Shown one piece after another: positions 1 to 13,384 of a DNA stretch of 64,000 nt (within the stretch, counting starts at the first letter, position 1; every line of letters starts with the position of its first letter). A program made the position numbers and the translations under genes. This stretch comes from Riptortus pedestris (taxonomy: Eukaryota > Arthropoda > Insecta > Hemiptera > Alydidae). Location of the stretch: the NCBI GenBank assembly GCA_019009955.1, contig CM032230.1, forward strand, positions 109,899,001 to 109,963,000, read 5' to 3'. Below the pieces are notes generated by a model, which saw only the letters and a program-made list of their open reading frames with translations, had not been told where the DNA came from and ran no database searches.

Positions 1-639
1 TAAACGTGGCTCAATGACCTGGAGGAGGAATTGAGGAGACTAGGAAACCACAACTGACGAAACGTCTTATGATTTAGAAGTGGCAGAGGTCCTGGTCCTT
101 GAAGCGTTATAGTACCCCTCTCACATACATTAAAAAAAGACTTACGTACCGACAAAATACATAAGTGGAACAGAGAATGGATGACATGTAACAAATCTTA
201 CAGCTTATATCAATACATACCAAATATAACTCACAACAACTACAACACAATTAAGAGTCACCGTCACAAATGTATACAATTTCTAACGGAACATGGACAG
301 GCAGGACATTATATAACAATATTTAAAATTCAAGACAATGACAAATGTACTTGCGACTTACAGACAACACAAACCTTTTTACATATATTTTATGATTGTT
401 CAACATTTAATCAAAATAGATCAAATTTAATAATGAACATAATTTTAATAGGAGGTAATTGGTCAGAACCACCTCATATTATATTTAACAAATATAATAA
501 AGAACTTATAAAGTTTATCAAAAGTATAGATATGGATTTAACAAAAACATTAGAATGTCAAGTTGAATGTGAGGAATGGGGACGCATTGCATATGTCTCA
601 CGAAGTAGAAATTCAATCAAAACAATATTTGGTGTTTAA
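1..639 (+). mobile_element. 3' end of a non-LTR retrotransposon (RNase H tail and C-terminal zinc finger)
   Basis: An open frame from about 97 to 639 reads VPLSHTLKKDLRTDKIHKW, then W, Y and zinc-finger-like Cys/His residues (C..C.....H....C around 352-395), the typical C-terminus after RNase H in Jockey/R1/I-type LINEs. Upstream (1-96) the frame is broken. A HINE follows directly after its stop. Confidence 0.55.
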
Positions 640-1117
640 CTTTGGGATGAAGTGACTCATGATGTAACAGGTTATTATTAATATGACATGAGCAGGATTG
701 GGAAAACTGAAAAATGCTAATATCTCCGTTAATTTTCAAGATAGAGAATAAATGTATAAACAATATGTATAGTAAATTTAATTAGCAATGAGATTGGTTC
801 TATAAAATGTTTTATCCGACGTATAGTAACGGAGATATTTCGAATATTTTAAAATCCCCCCCCCTCTAGACCCTCGCCCCAATGAATGACCTGATTTAAG
901 CTATTAATGAACTCCATCTTTCTTTTTACATAAAACGATTAAATAGAGAGTTTGGTAACGATCAAACAAAAAATGCAATCTCTAGAACGTTAACTGACAA
1001 ATATATATATAATTTTGAACGGACCTCATTTTTGTAATCTCCTGAGTAGGATCGATGGACATTTGAAGAAATTGAGTATGACCTCGATAGATGTTTTCCC
1101 TCAAGGCAAATCTGCTA
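640..1117 (-). mobile_element. HINE/DINE-1-like element, 5' part present, stem-loop end missing
   Basis: Minus-strand copy of the window's main repeat: terminal AGCAGATTT block at 1111-1117, the 'ATGGACATTTGAAGAA' block, short TA tract near 1003, and the homopurine/pyrimidine block near 858. Its edge is 119 bp upstream of the AOX ATG. Confidence 0.75.
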
Positions 1118-1187
1118 AGAAGAGAAATGGCCAATTCGTCCCCCACCCCTTTGGCAGTAACTGCTATCACGCAGACCTAGTACAGCT

Positions 1188-1235
1188 TCAGTCAGTTTAG
1201 GCTGAGGACGTGTCTGGCTCGATATAAATATACAC
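1188..1235 (+). promoter_or_regulatory. Candidate core promoter / 5' UTR of AOX
   Basis: Two overlapping arthropod initiator-like TCAGT motifs lie at 1188-1192 and 1192-1196, about 40-48 nt before the ATG. A TATAAA string at 1223-1228 is only 8 nt from the ATG, too close to direct initiation upstream of it, so it probably lies in the leader. A distant untranslated exon upstream cannot be excluded. This is a motif-based guess. Confidence 0.25.
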
Positions 1236-1281
1236 ATGGAAGGCAACATTACATTTACTATCAATGGCAAACCATATAAAG
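1236..1281 (+). CDS. AOX: AOX exon 1 (residues 1-15 plus 1 nt)
   Basis: Encodes [15 protein letters not shown], the start of the first beta strand of the 2Fe-2S domain. The last base (G) completes Val16 with the TT that opens exon 2, giving the family pattern [11 protein letters not shown]. Donor is GTAGGT. The start is chosen because FTxNGxxY is the normal N-terminus of the family. The exon is too short for ordinary ORF finding and lies 17.9 kb from exon 2. Confidence 0.85.
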
Positions 1282-4200
1282 GTAGGTTTTATTGCAAATA
1301 GATAGAAAAAGCAGTTCTGAGCCCATAATGTTACAACAGGCAGGTTATTGAGAAATTGCAGGTTTTATGTTTTAAGTATTAAGAAAGAGAGAGAAACAAG
1401 TTTTAGAATGTCAAATTCAGGTTTTATGTTATTCCCTTTTCAATTAATTCAGCTACAAGGCAACTCAGTTGCCTTCATTTCTCCAAAATACAATATATTA
1501 GTAAAATATAGCTAAAAAAAGTGGAAAATAAGGTTCACAGTTCTTTCAGCAGATTTCCCTTAGGAGAAATCATCTATTCAAGTTGTACTCATGATTCGAA
1601 AAATTTCTTCAAATGTCCAGCGATCCATGAGAAAAATCGGTCCATGGAGATGAAGAAAAATTCCGTCACGCAGGAGCTGCGTTAACTAAACAGATTTCCC
1701 ACTTGTACTTGAATTAATCTCAAAACGTAAAAGTCCAATGAGATCAATATTTGGGATATAGGCTTCAAATAAAGTGCTTCATAATATAACAACATATTGT
1801 TAATATGGTATGAGCAGGAGTGGGGGTTCGGTCTGAAGACCGAAAACTAAAACATGCAAATATCTCTGTTAATAATTAAGATAGTGGAAAAATGTACACG
1901 CACCATTTACAGAACATTATATTTGCAATAATATTCATTTTATACAATTTTTCGATCCGACGCATAATAACGGAGACATTTCGTATTTTCAAATTTCTCC
2001 CCCGGATCGAAAAATTGTATAAAATGAATATTATTGCAAATATAATGTTCTACAGATGTCTTATACATATTGTCTGTGTCATGAATACTAACCGAGATTT
2101 TTAGATATTATAGTTTTCAGTAAAGCCCAACTCCTACTCATGTCATATTAGCAATAAACTGTCATCATGAACCAAGATTAAATACCAAAGATGGAACTAT
2201 TACTTAGTGAGATACATGCAAATACGTCACCAATTAAGATTTTTTCTTCACTCGAAAATATTTATCCGATCTAAACCGAACTCGATAATTAGCCGTTTCA
2301 GTCTCCACGAAAGATCATATTTATTATCGGCTGAAATCGGAAATGGAATACTGGTGGTTTAGAAGGGGGGAATTAGAAAATCCAATTATCTCTCTTATTA
2401 TGATTCGGATTATCATCCAATCTTGTTAAACTTTTGATTTTTTACAATTGTTGTTCTATGTATTTTTTGGTAACTCAAATATAAAGCGAGATATACTTTC
2501 ATGTTTTTAGCAGATTTCCCTTAAGAGTAGCCTATTGAGGTTGTCTTCATGAAAGGCGATATTTCGAAATATTTCTTTTAAATGTCCAATGAGATCCTAC
2601 CCAGGCAGACAAGTACCGAAAATTGAGTTTTAATGCCGTTCAAAACTGTATGCCAAATATATATATTCCTATACCTACTTATATATTATTATATATATAT
2701 TTAAAGGCTCAAATAACCAATGGTCGTTTTCGTCGTTAAACATTTTCGTTGATCGTTACCAAACTCCATATTTAGATTCAAATAGAAAGTAGCCGTTACA
2801 ATTCAAAACGGCTGAAATCGTTTCCAGGGAAAGGGGGTTTAGAGGCCTGAAGAAAATTCTAAATACCTCCATTACAAAAGAATGCGAAAAAGTGTATAGA
2901 ATTTATCTTATTGAAAATTAATGTACACTATAATTAATGTCATTTTACATTTATGAAATCTGTCGAGATTAAAACTTACTCAATATTATTGAGGGGCTCA
3001 GGTTACCATTATTATCAGTTTCAGCCCTCAGTAAACCCCCACTTAGCAAAGCGAGTTAAGTATTAAATAATGCTCTGTTATAATTTGACTCACATGGTAA
3101 TTGAAGCCTAAATACCAAATATTGATTCCCGATTGCAACAGGAATTTACTTTAGTGACATATCATGCAAATAAAAGCGTTCTGTTGACCCCCCCCCCTGC
3201 GTTTTTGGATTTCCCTAAAATTTGAGTGATTGAGATAAAAAGATAAATTCTTACTTACAAATTAACACCTCACCGTGAATAAATACAAACGGAAATAAGA
3301 AATTCGTCGTTTTATGTAAAAAGAAAGATCAAGTTCGTTAACGGCTGAAATCGACCAGGAAGCGGGTTTAGAGGGAGGATGTAATCGAAAATTCGGGTCT
3401 CCGTTACTATACACCGGATCGAAAACAATGTACAGAATCAATATATTGCAAATTAAATTTACTATAAATTTGTTATATGCATTTATTCCCTATCTTGAAT
3501 TAATAACCGAGATAATTGCATTTGTATCTCAATTTGGGCCGATAACGGATTTTTAGTAATTTCCCGCGAAAAGCTTTCGGCCCTTTGCCGTCACCGTTTG
3601 GCTCTCCAATGGAGATTTCTCTACTGTATAACTTCACGTGGGAAATCTGCTTAGTTTACGCAGCCCCTGCGTGACGGACTTTCAGCTTATAAGAGTAGCC
3701 TATATTTTTTCCTTGAAAGGCCAATAATTTTCTTTTAATCCAATGAGATTAATGGCAATAAGTACCGACATTGAGTTTATAATGCCATCGATACGAGCGA
3801 TGCCAAATTTTCGCCGATTCCTAACCTACTTAAGCATTTATGAAACTTAAAGGCAACAAATAACCAATGGGTTGCCCCATAAACTTAGGCTATGCAACTA
3901 AAACTCCATATTAGATTCAAATAGATATGTAGTAGCCGTTACAAATTCAAAATGACAGCTTTACCAACGTTTCCAAATATCCTCCCCTTTTTCAAGCCTA
4001 AAAATTCACAAATATTTCAAAAGCCGTTAACGAAAATTGATCTATCAAGTACAAATTATTTACATAATTTTTAAAAATTATGAAGTTGTCGAGATTAAGG
4101 ATTAAACAAAAATTGAGGGCTAGAGCGGTTACAGACAAAATATATTATATTTTGGGACTCGGGCTAGCAAATATATATTGACACTATTATTATTACAGTT

Positions 4201-6277
4201 ATTGAACGTCCACTTTTTGCGTGTTGACCTTAGGATCTCACATGGTAAACTTTGAAGAAAAAGTTCGAAAATTCCCGTCTTGGAGTACAACAATAGCTGA
4301 TTTCCCTTAAGGGAAATCTGCTAAAATCCTTAGTCCGCCCTGACTAGAAAAGGGTGGCAGCCTGCAGATAACCCGTCCCAATTATCCGTAGTTGCAAAAA
4401 GTGGACGTCCATAAATAATTTAATTTCAATATTATAGTTCAACATTAAGCGAATGGTAATTCTTTTAAAGGGCGCTCAGGTTGGCTATGTTACTTTAGGC
4501 TTATAATCGAGAGTCGTGGGTTCAATTCTTAAGTGGGTAATACGAATTTATTTAGTGTCAAACTCGCTTCATAAAGTCGTTAGTTCCAATTTGGCTAGAA
4601 GAGGTAACCTGAAGATAATTCGTATCGCATGTCTTTTTATTAACATCCATTCTGTGCTACTATGGGCGCGGGTAATTGGGACGGGTTCTATACAGGTTGT
4701 CATCCTCCTCAGGCGAAGGTGAGACTAAGCATTTTATATACCGAGTTCATCATTTAACATATTCTTATTACCAAACCTGTAATCAAATCCAATAAATCCA
4801 ACGGAAGGCGTCTGAAATGTAAACAAACAGGTCTACTCACCTCTCACCGGAAAGAAAAACAATTACTGAAATATATCAGAATAATATATTAATTTTATTG
4901 ATAACTATTTACTACATCTAGTACTGTAATTTATAATGTATCAGAATAATTTGTTTATCAACCAATCAAATTTTAGTAGTCCAAAAACTTAAGACGGGTG
5001 GAGGGGAAAGAGGTGACCCAGAATATATTTACATATATCTCGTATAATAAAGTACACTTTAAAATAATATTTGGTATTTAAACTTCGAATAATGTGGTTT
5101 AACAAAGTATTGTTTATGTAACATGAGTAGAAGTTGGGGGTTTGCTCAAGGTTGAAAACTGAAAAATGCAAATATCTAAGTTAATTATAACATCAATTAT
5201 AATAAATTGTAATTGCAATAAGGTGGTTCTATACAATGTTTCTATCCGGCGTATAGTAACAGAGATATTTGTAATTTTCAAAAATCCCCCCAATAAACGC
5301 GCCCCCCTCACAAGGCCGATTTCAGCCATTAACGAACTCGATCTCTCTTTTTACATAAAGATTAAATATCGAGCTTGGTAACGATCAAACAAAAATTGCG
5401 ACCACAAGAAAATATGTATGGAGAGATATTTATAGATACTTTAATTTTCAATAATATTGGTTCTATACAATTGTTTGACCCGACATATAGTAACGGACAT
5501 ATTTTCCGGAAATCCCCCCTCTCATTGGTCTGTTTTCAGCCATTAACGAACTTTATTTGTCTTTTTACATTAAACGTTTAAATATCGAGTTTAAATAACG
5601 ATCAAACAAAGTGCAACCGCTAGAACGTTAATAGGCAAAAATATATATAATTTTGAACCTACCTCATTTTCGTCATCTCCTGGGTAGGATCGATGGACAT
5701 TTGAGGAAAATTTTCAAAACTCGCGTCATGGGAAAACCTAAATAGCTGATTTCCCTTAAGGAAAATCTGCTATTAACAATGTACGGAGACAGTATTAAAG
5801 TAAAATTCCTAGTATACGTTTAGAAAAAGAAAAAAACAATTCTTTAATTTCACCCACAAAATAATAAAAAAAATGCTTTAGATACGTCATAAAATACTGT
5901 ATCTTCCTTGAATTGGTTATTTAATCAATTAAGACAGGATTGTTTTCCTTATTATTTTGATAATAATATCACCAAAGTTACGTGAATTTATCAAATAGTA
6001 GTCCAATATTATTTTCATTTTACATCCTGTTTTCAATAGTTGAACACTAAAATTTAATTCTCCCATTTAAATATGTGATCCACGGTTAGTAATGATAATT
6101 AGATGGGTCTATTCTTTGATGCCTGTCCACCACTGGGAAACACAAAGTGGATTATAGCAGATTTCCCTTTAGTGAAATCAGCTATTGAGGTCGTACTCAT
6201 GACGCAATTTTCGAAATTTTTCTTGAGATGTCCATAGATCCTACCCAGGGGAAGATAAAAATTAGGTCCATTCAAAA

Positions 6278-6348
<71 letters not shown>

Positions 6349-7834
6349 TTGTCTGTTGCCGCTCTATCGGTCACAATTATTGTTTGATCGTTACCAAACT
6401 GCATATTTAGTCAATTTATGTAAAAAGAAAGATCAAGTTCGTTAACAGCTGAAATCGGACCAGGGGGAAAGGGTTTAGTGGGGAGAATTTTGAAAATTTG
6501 AAATATCTCCGTTACTATACGTCGGATCGAAGAAGTAGAATCAATCTTATTGCAAATTATTGCATTCATTCTCTAACTTCAATATTAATCGAGATAGTTG
6601 CATTTTTCAGTTTTCAACCATTAGCACACCCCCGTTTCTACGCATGTTACATAAACAATAATCTGCTACATAATAAACCACTTAAAAGCTTAAATACCAA
6701 ATATTGTTTTCAAGAGACCTTTGTTACTCATGCAAATAGGTTCTGGATACCCCCCCCCCCCTCTTAAGTTCTTGGACTATTAAAATTTGATTGATTGAGA
6801 TAAAAATTATCCGGACTTATTATTAATTACATCACTAGGAATAGTAAATAGTTTTCAACAAAATCAATATGTTATATTCTGATATATTTCAGTAATTGTT
6901 TTTCTTTACGGCGAGACGTTGGCAGACATGTTTGTTTACATTTCAGAAGCTTCCCGTTTGTATTTATTCACTTAATATTCACAGTGGTGTTGTGTTACCA
7001 GTAGATAGATTTTATCTATAATTAAACTTCACAAGGGAAATCTGCTTAGTTTAAGCACGTATTACTCTGCGACTTTCTGTTAAATAAAAATGTATTTCAT
7101 AACCATGAATTTGGGGTTGTTAAACAGTACAATTTAAAGTAATGTGAATGTTCACATAGTGTAATTATATAGATGTGATTTCAATGAAAATATGAATTGT
7201 AATAATGGCAAAGCTATTTACTTAATGTATTAAATATTAGGCAATTCAACGAGAACAACAAACAAGAATGGCAGTCATGTGTAATTCGTATGCCTACCAG
7301 CTACATTAGACTATGTTCCGGGGTAATTGAGGCAAAATTCACAATAGCTACTATTAAGAAATGTAAAACACCACTTATTATACGAAAGTAAATTCTCTCT
7401 AAAAAGAATAACAATGATGCCCAGTAGTAAACAACCAAATAAATACTCGATATTCTATTTAATTCAATTATACATTTCCTCGCTCGAATTGAACCCTCAA
7501 CGCAAAATTTGCAAAGATATGTATCCCCTAATAACGTTAGGACAGTAGAACCTATTTACAAAGAACTACTATGAAAAGAATTAGGAAATCCAACCCCCTA
7601 AATTGAGCAAAGTTAGAACGTTGTTCCACGTGTACTCTTAGTAACAGAGAATTCATGCGAAATAACTTTCAAACCCTATTAGCAGATTTCCGTTAAGGAA
7701 AATCAGCTATTGAGGCCGAACTCATGACGGCGATTTTCAACAAATTTCTTCCATCGATCCTACCTAGGAGATGACGAAAATGAGGTCCGTTCAAAACTGT
7801 ATAGTGTTGCGAAAATTAAATAGATGAATAATCC

Positions 7835-7872
<38 letters not shown>

Positions 7873-10800
7873 CGTATTTGGAAAGTGTGACGTAGATCAA
7901 AGAGACCGACGGAGGGTCGAGACGCTTCTACGCTCGTCTAGCCCAGCCTCGAATGAACTAGATAGACAATTCCTCCTCTCTAACCCCCCCCCCCTCCCCA
8001 TGGCCCGATTTTAGCCGTTAAAAAACTTGATCTTTCTTTTTACATAAAACGACAAATTATCGAGTTTGGTAACGATTAAACAATAATTGCGACCGCTACA
8101 GTGGTAACAAGATAACTAGACAAATATATAGATAGACATATCTATCTATCTATATATATGCAGGACCTCATTTACGTCATCTCCTGGGTGGAATCGATGG
8201 ACATTTGAAGAAAAATGTCGAAAATCGCGTCATGAGTACAACCTTAATAGCTGATTTCCCTTAAGGGAAATCTGCTAAAAGAGAACTGATGGTGAGAATA
8301 GATCATCGTCTTATCACATTCTAGCGTTTGGGAAAATCACGCAGCTCCTAGGTCGAAATTTTTGTTTGATCGTAACCAAACTAGATATTTAAACCTTTTA
8401 TTTAAAAAGACAGATCAAGTTCGTTAATGCCTGAAATCGGACCAGTGGGAGGGGGGGGGGGTTTAGAGGGGGATTTTCGAAAATTCGATATTTCTCCGTT
8501 ACTATACGTCGGATCGAAAAATTGTATAGAATCAATCCTATTGCCAATTAAATTTACTATAAATATTGTAATATACATTTATTCTCTATTTTGAATATTA
8601 ACCAAGATATTTGCATTTTTATTAAATGTGGGCCAATAACGGATGAGAGTCCCGCCAAAAGCTAGTTCGGCCGTTCCTTAACTTTTCGGCACTCGTATGG
8701 TGATTTCTCTATTGTATAACTTTACGTGGGAAATCTGCTTAGTTTACGCAGCCCCTGCGTGACGGACTTTTTGTAATTCTAGAATACAATTGAACTGGTT
8801 TCGATTAGCTTGAAAGATGTGCCTTCGGATTGACAGCGCTTGCCATGCGTAGTCGACGATCAGACGATAACAACTGCTCCTGACGTTATTATTGATAATG
8901 GGATTACTGATAGATATAACAACAGTAACAGAATACTGGCCGAACCATCCCAGTACTTTCTAATCTTATAGTAAAAGGGGGAAAATAGTAATCGGTAATG
9001 ACGTGTATCTTCAATCTTTAATGGTATAACATAATGACCTCTATATGTCGCTTACAGATTAACAAAATCATTTCAAAGATTGCACTTCCATCAGCTCCTC
9101 ATTCCCAAAAACGTCCGTCACGCAGGGGCTGCGTAAACTAAGAAGATTTCCCACGTAAAGTTATACAATAGAGAAATCTCCATACGAGAGCCGAACAGTT
9201 AAGGCAAAGGGCCGAACTAGCTTTTGGCGGGAAATTCCGTCGTACGTTATGGGCCCAAATTTAATAAAAATGCCAATATCTCGGATAATATTCAAGTTAG
9301 AGAATAAATGTATAGAACAATATTTATTGTAAATTTAATTTACAATATGATTGGTTTTATACACTTTTGTGATCCGGCGTATGGTAACGGAGATATTTTG
9401 AATTTTCGAAAATCCCCCCCTCTAAACCCCCCTCCCACTGGTCCGATTTCAGCCATTAACGAACTTGATCTTTTATATTTCGAGTTTGGTAACGATCAAA
9501 CAAAAATTGCGACCGCTAGAGCGTTAACAGACAAATATATATATATACTAGCTAAGGTACCCGGCGATGCCCGGGAAATCATTGTTGACTTACTAAAGAT
9601 GGTATTTTGATAGCAAGACTTCAATGTGTACAATTACACTTCCATCCAAGACGTAATGGTTTTCCGAAATAGCCAACCCTGAAGTGTAACTTCAGGGGAT
9701 TGATATAATAGAAATTTTAGTTTTGAAGAATAAATGAAAATGTGTTCCTAATCTATCCCTCTACACTTTTTGACTCACCTTTTTTCAATAATTCAAACCA
9801 TAATCATGGGTAGCATTTATTACAATTAAATATCATCTATAATGAACATATTTCCTTTCATAGCCAATCCGAGCTCATATAATATACGGCAAAGTTTTTG
9901 CACGTAAGATTATATTTGTAATAGAGAATCACACTGGAAACTACTTTCAGTAATGCCAGACGGGAAATTAGTAAACTCAATTATCTAGTAAGGCTCCATT
10001 CATCTTCCGTTCCCGCATGAGACTTCTCAAAATTCTTCTACTTAAATTATTGATTCAAAACAATATTTTAATAATTTATCTACCGGATGGAACTAATTAA
10101 TAGTGGTACCCTGAAAATATCATATCATATCGAGTTTAAACGCATATTGTTTTTTGTCATAATGACATTACCATTAACGTTTAATTATTATGATAGCACA
10201 TATTTGTTTCAATAACATCAAGTTACATTATTATTATTATTATTATTATTTATTAACGTCCACTTTTTGCAACTTAGGCTAATTGGGACGGGTTATCTAC
10301 AGGTTACCACCCTTCTCTAGCCAGGGTGGGATTTTAGGACGTTATTTAATGAATTTCGTCACTAAATAATTTCCTTTGCCCAGGCAAGAATCGAACTCGC
10401 CACTCTAGGTTTACCATGTGAGATAAAGGTCAACGCTTTAACTCACATGGCTAACCTGAGCCCCCAAGTTACATTATACAAATTAAATAATGGAAATGCT
10501 CTTATAGTTTATATTTCTATTGGAAATAAATTACAAAGTTAATTTCTAGGTAAAATAAATAAATGAGGAGGGGGCGACGAAAATTTATAACCTCACTAAT
10601 CCGAATCATACTTTGAACTATCATATAAGATGAAAACATAACATCATTTGTCATAATATTCATTTATTAAAAACCATTAAATAAGTACTAATATAATTAT
10701 TGACTCCCGTTTAGCGTATATCCCGTGTTTACTTCATTTTACGACAAAAGTGAATGTACACAAAAGTTACTCTAAATAACAAAGTAAACAACTTTTGTTA

Positions 10801-12526
10801 TGTGCATGTTTGCCGAAAAACAAATAGAAAATAAAAAAAGCGAGTTTTTTATTTCAGCCACTCTTATAATCCCCACTCCCCTCTGAACCTAAAATTTTTA
10901 ATATAGCTTATAATCATGGAAGAATTAATGCTAATTCACACACCGAGTTTTGCTAAGTTCGCTTCATTCGTTAGTGCCCAACAAAATTGTTGGCTCTCGC
11001 TTTAGATTTTAGTGTATATTTCGTTTATACTTTTCTATACGACAAAAGTGAATATAATAAAAGTTACTTTATATAGAAAAATAAACTACTTTTGTCATGT
11101 GCATAAAAGAAACCCCAATTGAAAACGAAATACAGCTATTTTTAAATTCAGGCCTCTCTTAAAACCCCCACTCCTGCCCGTCCCCTGAAATGTTGGTATG
11201 GCTCATTATAAGGAAGGTGTTAGTGGTAATACACATACCGAGGTTCATTTAGTTCCGTTAAGTCTTTCGTGCGAAAAAAGTGTATAAAATAAAAGTAATT
11301 ATTGACTCCCGTTTAGCATATATCCCGTGTTTACTTCATTTTACGACAAAAGTGAATGTACACAAAAGTTACTCTAAATAACAAAATAAACAACTTTTGT
11401 TATGTTCATATTTCCCGAAAAACGAATAGGAAACGAAATACCGCTATTTTTTCAATTCAGGTCTCCCTTACAACCCCCACTCCTGCCCGTCCCTAGAAAT
11501 GTTGGTATGGCTTGTAATAATGAAAGCGTTAGTGCTAATACACATACCGAGTTTTATTTATTTCGGTTGGGTCTTTTGTCCCAAATAAAATTGTTCACTT
11601 CCGCTATAGGTTTTAGCGTATATCTCGTTTATAATTTGGTATTTATAATTTTTGGTATTTATAATTTGGCCTCCCTTTTAACCCCCCTCCCGTTCGAACA
11701 TAAAAATTTTAGTATAACTTATAATCATGGAAGAATTAATGCTAATTGACATACCGAGCTTTGTTAAGTTCGGTTCAGCCGTTAGTGCCCAATAAAATTG
11801 TTGGCTCCCGCTAAAGTTTTAACGTTTAACTCATTTATACTTAGGTATACGACAAAAGTGTATATAAGAAAAGTTACTCCAAATAACAAAATAAACAACT
11901 TTTGTTATGTTTATATTTGCGGAAAAACCAATAGGAAACGAAATATCGCTATTTTTAATTTCAGGCTTCCCTTATAACCCCCACTCCTGCCCGTCCCTAG
12001 AAATGTTAGTATGGATTATTATAAGGAAGGCGTTAGGGCTAATTCACATACCGAGTTTGGTTTAGTTCGGTTGAGTTTTTGTGCCAAATAAAATAGTTGA
12101 CTTCCGCAGTAGTTTTTAACGTATAACTCATTTATACTTAGGTATACGACAAAAGTTACTCTAAATAACAAAATAAACAACTTTTGTTATGTGCATATTT
12201 GCCGAAAAACCAATAGAAAACGAAATATCGCTATTTTTAATTTCAGGCTTCCCTTATAACCCCCACTCCTGTTCGCCTCAGAGAAAATTAATATAGCCTA
12301 AAGTCTAAGTTGGGTTAGTAGTAATATACATACCAAGTTTCATAATATTCGGTTCAGCCGTTTATGCGTGAAAAGGTAACAAACAAACAAACAAACAAAC
12401 AAACAAACAAACAAACAAACAAACATACACGAAAGAAACAAAATGCAGATATGGTGTCTATGACATGTGAAACGAAAAGTTATCGTGAAATTTCGCGAAA
12501 AAAACCAATGTACAGACAGAGGTTAC

Positions 12527-12600
<74 letters not shown>

Positions 12601-13316
12601 GGTGTCCCCAAACCAAACGGCCAAACTTTAGGGATCGATAGAGGATCGAAAAACTAAAACAAAAAGTCCTCTGGCATATTCCTCGTTTTCGCTTCGTTTT
12701 CGAGAAAATCACAAAAAACTAAAAATAGTTGTGCAAAAACTAGGCCAATGGAAGAGCGGATTTTATTCCTTGAATGAATTTTAGCAATAAATGTTATGCC
12801 AATACAATTATTGTATTCTAATCTTATACTAACAGAAAGGTAATTGAAAAAATAATTATTTTTTATTAAGAAAAAATAATAAATACTTTTTTATTCAAAT
12901 ATTCATAGTATAAAAAAAATTACCTATTTAAAGTAGATAACATTATGAACAATAACTGAAATTTAATACATAAAAAAGGATTAAAAATTTAGAAAATTAA
13001 TAAAATAATTAAATATTCTTACTTGGAAAACATAAATGTTTCAGTTTTTATATGGCGTCATGAGTACGACCTCAATAGCTGATTTCCCTTAAGGAAAATC
13101 TGCTAATATATTCTTCTTTCGAAACAGGAAATCTTTGAAGTGCTAAAAAAAAAAAAAAGAAATGAAAGGAAATGAAATGTATTTATTTCCATTAAATTTT
13201 ATCATTACATAATAGGATACGTCATTTGTTTTTCTATAAATAATTTTATAATATTATGTCAATTAAATTATATACCCATTATTGGAATTGCATTTATACT
13301 TATATAATACATTCGT

Positions 13317-13384
<68 letters not shown>

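Noticed and set aside
982..1200. Overlapping frames of about 60 codons on both strands just upstream of exon 1
   Set aside because: They cover the HINE end and the promoter region; no conserved motif, and the AOX frame starts at 1236.
4516..4722. 68-codon frame
   Set aside because: Lies wholly within a diverged SINE.
8741..8772. Reading the ACGCAG-CCC-CTGCGT hairpin as a transcription terminator
   Set aside because: It recurs at the same position in every HINE end; it is the element's terminal stem-loop.
10381..10470. tRNA gene on the minus strand (B-box GAGTTCGATTC)
   Set aside because: Repeated about ten times with a long body, A/T tail and target-site duplications; it is a SINE head, not a functional tRNA gene.
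12364..12712. Open frames made of YIYIYI repeats around TA tracts (also at 6099, 14546, 31220, 35582, 41118)
   Set aside because: They translate TA microsatellites and HINE cores; not genes.
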